DNA from: Nocardia sp. SYP-A9097
GTDB lineage: Bacteria > Actinomycetota > Actinomycetes > Mycobacteriales > Mycobacteriaceae
DNA: 64,000 bases
Assembly: GCF_009649815.1 (NCBI RefSeq)
Contig: NZ_WJIC01000020.1
Span: forward strand, 62,001-126,000
Reading direction: 5' to 3'
The notes beneath the pieces are model-generated. The model was not told the DNA's origin, made no database searches, and saw nothing but the letters and a program-made list of their open reading frames with translations. The position numbers were made by a program, and so were the translations under genes. Positions 34,672 to 46,600 of the stretch are shown here, piece after piece (position 1 is the first letter of the stretch; each line of letters starts with the position of its first letter).

Positions 34672-37600
34672 GGCGGTGAGTCGCGGCCCCATGACGGGCG
34701 GGGTTTCCGGTGCGGCCGGAATCGCGGGCTCGGCAATCGGTTCCGCGATTTCGGGAGCATCGTCGACTTCGGTTGTGGCCGAGTCGATCTCGGCTACCAG
34801 CTGCTGAACCGGTTCGGGTTCGAGTTCGGCGATCTCTTCCGAGACCGCGTCGACCTGGTCGGCGAGGTGTTCCGAATCTTCCTCGCGGGCCTGCAGTTTC
34901 ATCTCCGAAGCAGGTGTGTCGAAGTTGATGATGGGCAGCACCTGGGTGATGGTCCAGTCGCCCTCGCCCTCGCCGGTATCGCTCTCGACGGCGGGCTCTT
35001 CCGGTGCGGCCGCACCGATTTCGCGATCGAGGAGGTCGGCGAGTCGCGGCCCGATGACGGCGTAGGACTCTGCGGTGGTCATGAGCTGGTGCTTGACCGG
35101 CACCACATGGTCGGTGACCGGTCCGGTGACGAAGGGGCGCCAGTCGGCGGCCGAGTGCTGATGGTCGTCGCCGCGGCCGAGCTGGGCCGAGAAGAGTTCC
35201 ATGTGGCCGTCGAATGCCGTTGGCCGGTACCGGGATCCGAGTTCGACGGTATGCACCGCGCCGCGGTAGATGCGGCGCAGGCGGTCCACCGTCAGCACGG
35301 CGAGGTCGGCGGGGATGGCCTCGTGCAGGGCGGCGAGCGCCGCATCGCTGAGGTCGCGCATATCCCCGTCGGGGAAGGCTTCCTCGCCGACGCCCAGGGC
35401 CGCGAATTCGTCGCGGACGGCCTGGGTGAAGTCGGTGAATTCGGCGTCCGGGTAGGCGTCGAGATTGGCCAGTACATCGACCTGTTCGCCGATGGCCTGC
35501 AGCTCGGTGGCGATGGCGTGCGCCAGGATGCCGCCGAGCGAGTAGCCGAGCACCCGGTACGGGCCGTGCGGCTGCACCTCGCGCATGGCGCCGATGTAGC
35601 GCCGCGCCACGTCCTCGAGGGTGTCGGGTGCGTAGTCGGTCTCGGTGAGCGCCGGGGATTGCAGACCGTAGAGCGGTTGGTCGGCGGGTAGGTAGCTCGC
35701 CAATCCCGCATAGCACCAGGACATTCCGACCATGGGCGGGGCACAGAACAGTGGTGTGCGGTCGCCGGTGGCCCGAATGGGCAGCACTACGGCCAGTGCG
35801 GCGTCGGCCGCGGAGTCGTAGTCGTGCCTGCTCTCCAGGTCGGCGCGAATGCGTTCGGCGAGTCCGGTGACGGTCGGGTCGGTGAAGAACCAGGCGACCA
35901 TGACCTGCGCGCCGGAGACCTTGCGCAGTTTGCTGACGATCTGGGTGGCGAGCAGGGAATTGCCGCCGATGGCGAAGAAGTCCTCGTCCACGCTGACCTG
36001 GTCGACGCCGAGCACCTCGGCGAAGGTGGCCGCGATGGTCTCCTCCAGCGGGGTGGACGGGGCGCGGTATTCGCGTTGGCGCAGTACGGGTTCCGGCAGC
36101 GCCTTGCGGTCGAGCTTGCCGACGGGGGTCAGCGGCAACTCGTCGAGTACGACGATGGCGGCGGGCACCATATGCGGCGGCAGGCTCTGCGCCGCATAGC
36201 TCTGCAATGCCTCTGGATCGAGCACGTCGCCGAGCACGTAGGAGACCAGAACCGTTGTGCCGGTGTGGTTCTTGCGCCCGACGGTAATGGCGAAGTCGAC
36301 CTCCGGGTGCGATCCGAGCACGGCGTCGATCTCGCCGAGTTCGATGCGGAAGCCACGGATCTTGACCTGGAAGTCCGAGCGCCCGACATAGTCGAGTTCC
36401 CAAGGACTCTGCGGCAGTGCGGTATTGCCGCCGCGCTCGTCGGCGTCGGCGTACCAGCGCACCACGTCGCCGGTGCGGTACATGCGCGATCCCGGTGCGC
36501 CCCAGGGGTTTGCGACGAATCGCTCCGCGGAGAGCCCGGCGCGATTGCGGTACCCGCGGGCGAGCGCGCCACCGGCGAGGTACAGCTCGCCCGCGACGCC
36601 CGGCGGTACCGGGTTCAATCGCGAGTCGAGCACCAGCGCCGACATACCGTGTACCGGTTTACCGATGGTGATGTGGCGCCCCGGGGTCAGCTGGGCATAG
36701 GTGGAGATGATCGTGGTCTCGGTGGGGCCGTAGGCGTTGTGGTAGACCCGCCCGGCGGCCTTCCAGCGCGCCACCAGCTCCGGCGGTGTCACATCGCCAC
36801 CGACCGAGAGCACCTCGAGCTGCGGCTGAATGGCCGGGTCGAGGGTGCCGAGCACGGCCGGGGTGATGATCGCGTGTGAGACGTTCTCGGTGCGCATGAG
36901 CTCGCCGAGTTCGGGTCCGCCCAGGATCTCCGAGGGCACGATGACCAGGGTCGCGCCGGTGTAGAACGCGCAAACCCATTCCAGCACGGAGGGATCGAAG
37001 CTGGGTGAGCAGATGTGCATGAGCCGGTGCTCGGGATCGAGGTCGTACAGCGAGACCGCGTAGTCGGCGAGCCCGCCCACACCCATATGGGTCACGGTGA
37101 CGCCCTTGGGCATACCGGTGGACCCGGAGGTGTAGATGACATACGCCGGATGCTGCATGCGCAGTGGTGCGAGGCGGTCCGCGTCGGTGACCGGTGCCGG
37201 GGACTGGGCCATGCAGGCCCCGTCGGTGGCGGCGTCGTCCAGGCACAGCCATTCGATCGCGCCGGGCAGGGCGTCCCGATGCGCGCGTCCGGTGATTCCG
37301 AGTACGGCTCCGGAGTCGGTCACCATATGCCGTACGCGATCCGCCGGATAGGTGGGATCGACGGGTACGTGCGCGCCACCCGCCTTGGCGATGGCGAGTA
37401 CGGCGGCGACCATTTCGAACGAACGCGGGAAGGCCACCGCGACAAGCTTTTCCGGTCCCACACCGCGTGCGATGAGTACCCGCGCGAGCTGCGAGGAGTA
37501 GTCGTCGAGTTCGCCGTAGGTGATGGAGTGCCCGCGGTAGCGCACCGCGATCCGGTCACGGCCCAGTGCCACACCGCGGGTGAGCAGTTCGGGCAGCAGT

Positions 37601-40600
37601 CCGGTGGCCATGACGTCATCGCCGTGCACGTGGGTGAGCAGTTCGTATTCGCTGTCGTCCAGCAGCGGCAGATCGCCGACGGGTGTGCCCGGCCGCGCCA
37701 CGATGGCCGCCAGCAAGCGCCGGAACCGGTCCGCGAAGACACCGATGGTGGCGTAGTCGAACAGGTCGGTGGCGAAGGTGAACGCGCCCTGTAGTCCGTT
37801 GCCGCCGCTGTCGCTCATGGTCAGCGACAGGTCGACCTGGGAGGTCGTCACTTCGGATTCCAGTGCGGCTATCCGCAATTCGGGCAGGTCGGCATTGCCT
37901 TCGGGGAGGTTCTGGAAGGCCAGCATGACCTGGTACAGCGGATTGCGGGCGGTGGACCGCTCCGGATTGAGCAGCTCCACCAGGCGTTCGAACGGCACCT
38001 CGGCATTGGCGAAGGCGCGCAGGTCGGCGTCCTTGGTGCGGGCGAGGAGTTCGTCGAAGCGCAGTTCGCCCGGGACCTGGGCGCGCAGTACCAGCGTATT
38101 GACGAACATGCCGATGACATCGTCGAGTTCGGCCGCGCCGCGCCCGGCGACCGGGGTGCCGATGGCGATGTCGCCGGTGCCGGACAACCGCGCCAGGAAG
38201 ATGGCGAGCGCGGTGTGCACCACCATGAACAGGGTGGCGTGCTGCTCGCGCGCGATGCGTTGCAGCCCTTGATGAATCTCATCGTCGATGGCGAATCGCA
38301 GACTGCCACCGCGGAAGGACTGCACCGGCGGGCGCGGTCGATCGGCGGGCAGGTTCAATTCGTCCGGGAGTCCGGCGAGTTCGGTGCGCCAGTGCGCGGT
38401 CTGCCGGGCGATCAGGCTGTCCGGATCGTCCTCGGAGCCCAGTACCGCGCGCTGCCACAGGCTGTAGTCGGCGTATTGCACCGGCAGCGGCGACCATTCG
38501 GGCGCGGTATCGGCCGAGCGCGCGATGTAGGCCAGCACCAGATCGCGGGAGAGCGGTCCCATGGACCAGCCGTCGGAGCTGATGTGGTGGGTGACGAGTA
38601 CCAGTACGTGTTCGATCTCGTCGGCGGTGTCGATCCGGAACAGCTTGGCCCGCAAGGGAACCTCACGGGTCACGTCGAATCCGGCGGTGAGCAGTGCGCC
38701 CACCCGCTCGGCCACCGCGTCCACGCCGATGCGCTCGGGGGTGAGCGCGGCGGTGAGGCCCGGTACGACCTGGGCGGCGGGCAGCACCACCTGGTGGGCC
38801 GCGCCGTCCGCCTCGGGGTAGATGGTGCGCAGCGTCTCGTGCCGTTCCAGCAGGTCGGCCAGGGCCAGGCGGAGTGCCTCGGTGTCCAGTGCGCCGGTGA
38901 GCCGCAGTGCGATGGGCAGGTTGTAGGCCGAGGAGTTCGGATCGAACTGGTTCAGGAACCACATGCGCTGCTGCGCGAGGGACAGCGGTACCCGGTCGGG
39001 GCGGACCCCGGCGATCAGCTTGGGGCGTGGCGCAAGGCCCTCGGTGCCCGAAACCCGTTGTGCGAGTGCGTCGACGGTGGAGACCTCGAACAGATCCCGG
39101 ACGCCGAGATCCGAATCGAGGGCGGCGTTGACGCGCGCGATGACGCGGGTCGCGACGAGTGAATTACCGCCGAGCGCGAAGAAGTCGTCATCGAGGCCGA
39201 CCTGCTCCAGGGCGAGCACTTCGGCGAAGACGGCCGCGATGGCCCGTTCGGTCTCGGTCTCCGGTGCCCGGAATTCGCGATCGGCCGCGAAATCCGGTGC
39301 GGGCAGGGCACGCCGGTCCAGCTTGCCGGAGGGGTTGACCGGGAAGTCGTCCAGGACGACGAAGGCCGCCGGGACCATATAGCCCGGAACCCGTTCGCCC
39401 ACAGCGTTCTTCACCGCGGCGGGGTCGACCGGGTACCCGGCGGCGGGCACGACGTAGGCGACGAGCTGGTCGCCGAGTCGGTCGTCGTGGCGCAGCACCA
39501 CGACCGCGCGGGCAATGGATTCCTGTGCGGTGAGCGCGGATTCGATCTCGCCGAGTTCGATGCGCAGGCCGCGCAGCTTCACCTGGAAGTCGGTGCGGCC
39601 CAGGTACACCAGCTGACCGTGATCGGTCCAGCGCACCAGGTCGCCGGTGCGGTACATCCGGGTGCCGCTGTCGCCGAAGGGGTTGGCCACGAAGCGATCC
39701 GCGGTCAGGTCGGCGCGGCCGTGGTAGCCGCGGGCCAGCTGATCTCCGGCGAGGTACAGCTCACCGGCCATCCCCGGTGCGACCGGGTGCAGGCGCGCGT
39801 CGAGTACATAGGTCTGTGCGTTCCACACCGGTGCGCCGATCGGCACGGCGCCCGAAACCTCTTCGGGCACAGCGGCATAGGTGGCGTGCACGGTGAATTC
39901 GGTGGGACCGTACAGATTGTGCAGTTCCGCGCGCCCGATGCGCCGGAAGGCGGCGACCGCGTCACTGGTGAAGGCCTCACCGGCGATGAGCAGGGTGCGC
40001 AGTGAGGTGAGTGCCGACGGGGTGGCGGTCTCGGTGAAGGCGCTGAGCATGGACGGTACGAACGAGGTCATGGTGATGCGTTCGGCGGCAATGATTTCGG
40101 CCAGGTAGGCCGGATCGCGATGCCCGTCCGCGCTCGCGATCACCAGTTTCGCGCCGACGGCGAGCGGACCGAACAGCTCCCACACCGAGACGTCGAAGGT
40201 GGCGGGCGTCTTGAGCAGCACCACATCGTCGGCGGTAATGCCGTATTCGGTGGTGATCCAGCGGATCTGGTTGACGGCGGCGATATGCGAGACCGCGACG
40301 CCCTTGGGGCGGCCGGTGGAGCCGGAGGTGAAGATGACGTACGCCTGGTGCGCGCTGTACAGCGGGGCGCGCCGCTCGTCGTCGCGGATCGGCTCGTCCG
40401 AGTAGCCGGACAGGTCGAGTGCGTCGATGGTGAGGACACGGCCTTCGGCTGTGAAACCGTCACGGCGCGTGGTGAGTACGCAGACCGGCTGTGCGGTGTC
40501 CAGCACATGGTCGATGCGGTCGGCGGGCTGGTCCAGATCCAGCGGTACGTAACCGCCACCGGCTTCCAGAACCGCGTAGATGGCCACGACCAGGTCGACC

Positions 40601-43600
40601 GAGCGTCGAATGCCCAGTGCCACCAGTGTTTCCGGACCGACGCCGGCGGCGATGAGCAGTCGTGCCAGCCGGTGCACGCGGGACGCCAGCTCGGCGTAGG
40701 TCAGTTCGGTGCCCTCGAAGGTGAGCGCGGCGGCTCCCGGATTCCGTGCCGCCTGCGCTTCGAACAGCGAGAACAGTTGTCCCGCGGGCAGATCGATGGC
40801 GGTTTCGTTCCATTCGGTGAGCACCTTGCGGCGCTCGTCGAAGCCGAGTACATCGATATCGCCGACCGGGCGCGAGGGATCGACGGTGACCGCGACCAGT
40901 AGGCGCCGGAAGCGTTCGGCGAAGCCCTGCACCGTATCCACGTCGAAAAGGTCGGTGGCATAGGTGAACAGCGCGGTCATGCCCTGCGGGGAGCTGTCCG
41001 GATCGGTGCGCTCACTCACGGTGAGTTGCAGGTCGAATTTGGCCAGCGGTACATCCAGTTCCACCGCCGATACCGAGACGCCGGGCAGCGACAGTTCGGA
41101 GTTGCCGACGTTCTGGAAGGTGAGCATGGTCTGGAACAGCGGATGCCGGGCCTGGGAGCGGGCCGGGTCCAGGACCTCGACGAGTCGCTCGAAGGGTACG
41201 TCGGCGTGGCCGAAGGCGGCGATATCGCCGGCGCGCACCGTATTCAGCAGTTCGCCGAAGGAGGCGGCCGGGTCGACCTGGGTGCGCAGTACCAGGGTGT
41301 TCACGAACATGCCGATGAGGTCGTCGAGGGCGGCCTCACCACGTCCGGCGATGGGTGCACCGACAGCGATGTCGCCGGTGCCGGAGAGCCGCGCGAGCAG
41401 TGCCGCGAAGGCCGCGTGTACGACCATGAACAGGGTGGCATTGTGTTCGGACGCCACCCGGTGCAGGGCGGCGTGCACGATGGGATCGATATCGAAGGCG
41501 AGGGTCGCACCGCGTCCGCCGGCCACGGCGGGCCGGGGCCGGTCGCCGGGCAGCTCCAGCTGATCGGGCAGTCCGGCAAGGGTGCCGCGCCAGAAGTCGA
41601 GCTGTCGCGCCAGCAGTGAGCCGGAATCGGTTTCCTCGCCGAGGATTTCGCGCTGCCACAGCGCATAGTCGGCGTACTGCACCGTGAGCGGGGTCCACTC
41701 GGGTTCGCGGCCCTGGATACGGCTCAGGTACGCGGTCATGAGGTCGCGGGTGAGCGGTCCGGCGGAGAAGCCGTCACCGGCGATGTGGTGCACCACGCAG
41801 ACCAGTACGTGATCATCGACGCCCAAGCGCAGCAGGCGAACTCGCAGCGGCGGCGCGGCGGTCACGTCGAAGCCGGCGATGGCGGCCTCGGCCACCGCCG
41901 CCACGATGTTCTCCTCGCGGACATCGACCATGGGCACCGACGGCATGGCCTCGGGGTCGTCGGCGGCCAGGATCACCTGGTGGCCGACGCCGTCCTGTTC
42001 GGGGTAGATGGTGCGCAGCACCTCGTGCCGCTCCACCAGATCCCGGACCGCCGCGCGCAGTGCGGGCACATCCAGGGGCCCGTTGATGCGCAGTGCGGTG
42101 GGCAGGTTGTAGGTCGCCGAGGCGATGTCGAAGCGGTTCAGGAACCACATGCGCTGCTGGGCGTAGGACAGCGGAATCTGCTCCGGCCGCTCCATGGCCC
42201 GCAGCGGTGTACTGAACGAATCCGCCTGATCGCCGAGGGTTACCGCGAGTTCGGCCACGGTGGGTGCGTCGAAGATGGTGCGCACCGGCACGCGCGCGCC
42301 GACGGCCGCGCCGAGGCGGGCCACCACCTGGGTGGCGCTGAGCGAGTTGCCGCCGAGCTCGAAGAAGTCGTCGTCCGCGCCGACGGTTTCGACGCCGAGG
42401 ACGGCGGCGAACACCTCTGTCACGAGGCGCTCGCCCGGGGTGGACGGCGCCCGGTACTCGCGGGCCTGGAACTGCGGCTCCGGCAATGCCTTTCGATCCA
42501 GCTTGCCGCTGGCATTGAGCGGCATGGCCGGCAGGCGCACGACGGTGGCGGGCACCATATAGGACGGCAGCGCCGCGCGAGCATGCGCCTGCAGCTCCGA
42601 ATCGGCCACGGCGGCACCGGATTCGAGCACGATGTAGGCGACAAGCCGGTCACCGGTCGCGGCACGCACCAGACTGACCGCGGCACGATGCACCGCCGGA
42701 TGGCTCAACAGCACCGTCTCGATCTCACCGAGCTCGACGCGCTGACCACGCAGCTTGACCTGGAAGTCACTGCGGCCCAGGTACTCCAGCGCATGGCCGA
42801 TTCCGGCGGGGTCGGCGATCCACCGCACCACATCACCGGTGCGGTAGAGGCGTGCGCCATTCTCGTGCGCCACGAAACGTTCCGCGGTCAGGGCGGGTGC
42901 GCCCAGGTAGCCGCGCGCCAATTGCACTCCGGCGACATACAGTTCACCGGCCGCGCCGAACGGCACCGGCCGCAATTGCCGATCCAGTACGTGTACCCGG
43001 GTATTGGCGACGGGGCTGCCGATCGGCACCGCATTGCCCGCGGCCAGTTCGGCGGGGTGCGCGGTGACCACGGTGGCCTCGGCGGGTCCGTACCAGTTGA
43101 TCAGCGTCGTATCCGGCAGTGCCGCACCGAATTTCACCGCGGTCTCGGTGGCGAGCGCCTCACCGGCGGCGAACACCCAGCGCAGCTGGTCGGTCGGCGC
43201 GCCGGCCGACTGTGCGAGGCCGTCGAGGTACGCCTCCAGCATGGAGGGCACGAAATGCACCGAGGTGACGCCGTAGCGGCCGATCATACGGGCGATGTAG
43301 GCGGGATCGCGGTGCCCGTCGGGCTCGGCGATGACCACGGCCGCACCGGTCTGCAACGGCCAGAACAGTTCCCAGGTGGAGATGTCGAAGGTGATGGGTG
43401 TCTTGTGCAGCACCACGTCACCGGCACCGTGCGGGTAGGTGCGCTGCGCCCAGCGGAACTGGTTGGCCATCTGACGGTGGGTGATCACCACGCCCTTGGG
43501 GCGGCCGGTGGATCCGGAGGTGTAGATGACGTACGCGGCATTGTCCGCGCGCGCCGAAACGGATTCGACGAATTCGATATCGCTCGCACCGGCGAGCGCG

Positions 43601-46600
43601 TCAACGAAGAAAAGCGGTACGCCCGAAGCGGTTTCGAAGTCCTCGTCGGCGCGGGTCAGTACACAGACCGGTGCCGCGCTACCGAGCACATACTCATTGC
43701 GCTCGGCCGGATGATCGGGATCGACCGGCACATACGCACCACCGGCGCGCAGTACCGCGTAGATGGCGACCACGAGATCGACACTGCGGCGCATGGCGAC
43801 CGCGACCCGGGACTCCGGTCCGACGCCGCGCAGTGTGAGTTCCCGTGCGAGCCGCCGCGATCGGACATCGAGTTCGGCGTAGGTGAGCGTGGTATCGCCG
43901 AAGATGACGGCCAGGGCCTCGGGCGTGCGCGCGGCCTGGGCGTCGAAGAGGGTGAGCAGGGTCGAATCGTCCAGCAGCTCGGCGACTTCGGTGGCATTGA
44001 CGGTGTCGAGGGCGTCGCGCTCGCTGTCGATGAGCGCGTCCACCTCGGCGATCCGCGCCTGCGGATTACTGCCGAATCGGTTGAGCAGCAGGGCGAGTCG
44101 TTGTGTGAGCGCCGCGGCGGCGGGCTCGTCGAACAGGTCGCGCAGGTATTTGAGATTGACCCGCAGCTGCTTGCCCGGGGTGACCATGACGGTGACCGGG
44201 TAGTGCGTGCCGTTCGCGGCGGAGGTGCCGAGCAGTCCGACACCGTCGATGGGCGCGGCGGCCTCGTCCAGGGCCGCATCGTCCACCGGGAAGGAGGCGA
44301 ACACCACGAGCGAGTCGAAAATCCCGTCGATACCGGTGATTTCCTGGATTTCGCCGAGCCCGAGGTAGTGGTGGTCGAGCAGGGCGGCCTGCTCGTCCTG
44401 CAGTTGGCGCAGCAGTCCGGCGAGGGTTCCGGCGGCATCGAGTTTCACCCGCACCGGAATGGCATTGAGAAAGAGCCCGACCATGGTCTCGATCCCGGCC
44501 AGCTGTGGCGGGCGACCGGAGACGGTCGCGCCGAAGACCACATCGTCGCGATCGGTGCTGCGGCCGATGAGCAGACCCCAGGCGGCCTGCACGATGGTGT
44601 TGACGGTGATACCCGCCTCGGCGGCCACCCGGCTCAGCGCGGCGGTCTCCTCGATGCTGAGTTCGAAGCCCAATTCGCCGATACCGGCGGAGATTTCGCG
44701 TGATCGGTCGACCGGCGCGAGCGGCGACGGTTCGGTGAATCCGTCCAGGGCCTCCCGCCAGGCGGCACGCGCGGCTTCGCGATCCTGTGCGGCCAGCCAG
44801 GCCAGATAGTCGCGGTAGGACCGGACCGGCGGCAGCAGCGCGGGATCGCCGCCGAGCGCGTAGAAGGCCAGCATGTCCTGCATGAGCAGCGGGAGTGACC
44901 AGCCGTCCAGGAGAATGTGGTGGCTGGTGACGAAGAGCTGGAAGCGTTCGGGTGCGGTGCGCACCAGGGTGAAGCGCAGTAGCGGCGCGGAGCGCATATC
45001 GAAGTGGCCGGTCATTTCGGCGGCCATCAGCCAGTCGGTGCGCGCGGGGGCGGATTCGGTGTCGCGATCGCCGAGATCCATATAGCGCCAGGGCACTTCG
45101 AGGTCGTCGACGACGAGCTGCAGCGGATTGCCGTTAGCGTCCTCGGCGAAGGCGACCCGCAGGTTCACATGCCGGTCCAGCATGGCCTGGGCGGCGGCGC
45201 GCAGGCGCGGAATGTCCAGTGCGCCGGAGAGTTCGACGGTGAACTGGGTCATGTACGCGTCGACGGAGTGCTCCGCGAGCAGCGCGTGGAAGAGCATGCC
45301 GGACTGCAGCGGGGTGAGCGGCCAGATATCCGACATGGTCGGGTAGAGCTCTTGCAGCCGTGCGCGATCGGCGTCGGAGACCTCGATGAGCGGTCCGGTG
45401 GCGAGCTGCACCTCGGCCTCGCCCGGGGTCACCGCCGCGGCGAGCGCGGCGAGTCCTTCGACGGTGCGCGCGGCGAATACATCCTTGGCCTTGAAGGCCA
45501 AACCCTGTGCGCGCGCTCGCGAAACGATCTGGATGGAGGTGATGCTGTCGACGCCGAGGGAGAAGAAGTCGTCGTCCAGGCCGACCCGGTCGACCTTGAG
45601 CACCTCGGCGATGACGGTGGAGACCGTCTGCTGGGCAGGGGTTTCCGGGGCCCGGTAGGCGCGCGCCTCGATCACCGGCGGCGGCAGCGCGGCCCGGTCC
45701 AGTTTGCCGACGGGGGTCAGCGGGATCTCGTCGAGCACCATGATCGCGCCGGGCACCATATGCGGCGGCAGCGTGCTCTCGGCGAGCGCGGACAGCTCCG
45801 CCACATCCACGGTGGCTCCGGGCGCGGGGTGCACGTATGACACCAGAACCGTTGCGCGGTCCTGGACTTGGTGGCCCACGGTGACCGCGAAGTCGACGGA
45901 CGCGTGCCCGGCGAGCACCGCGTCGATCTCCTCGAGCTCGATGCGCAGGCCGCGGATCTTCACCTGGAAGTCATTGCGCCCCAGGTACTCCAGTTCGCCG
46001 CCGGAGGTCCAGCGCACCAGGTCGCCGGTGCGGTAGAGCCGGGAACCATTGTCCTCGAACGGATTCGCGACGAACCGTGCCGCGGTGAGCTCGGCCCGGC
46101 GATGGTAGCCGCGCGCCAGCAGCGCTCCGGCCACATACAGCTCACCGGGCACACCCGGGGCAACCGGCCGCAATCGCTCGTCCAGGACGTGCGCGACCGC
46201 GCCGCGAATGGCCGCGCCGATGGTGACGGGGCGGTCCGGGAACAGCTCCGCGCCGTTACTCCACACGGTGGTCTCGGTGGGCCCGTAGCCATTGAGCAAC
46301 CGTCGCTCGCCGTCGGCGATCGGGGCGACCCAGCGCCGCACCAACTCCGGCGGGCACGCCTCACCGGCGGCCAGCACGACGCGCAGTTGATCGAGTCCGC
46401 TCGGGTCCAGCGAGGCCAGCACGGACGGCGTGATCACCGCGTGGCTGACGGCCTCGCGGGCCAGCAGCGCGCCCAGATCCTCACCGCCGTAGACCTCCGG
46501 CGCGGCCACGACCAAGGCGGCGGCGGATCCGATGGCCATGAGCATTTCGAAGACCGAGGCGTCGAAGGAGGGCGAGGCAACATGCAGCACTCGCGATTCC

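Noticed and set aside
33509..36403. 964-codon open frame on the minus strand inside NRPS-A
   Set aside because: Out-of-frame shadow of the TE and pseudo-epimerase region; Arg/Pro/Gly-rich without any motif.
41785..44703. 972-codon plus-strand open frame antisense to NRPS-A (and a similar one at 56617-58725 antisense to NRPS-B)
   Set aside because: Shadow frames at homologous positions of the paralogues; their similarity to each other only mirrors the NRPS similarity.
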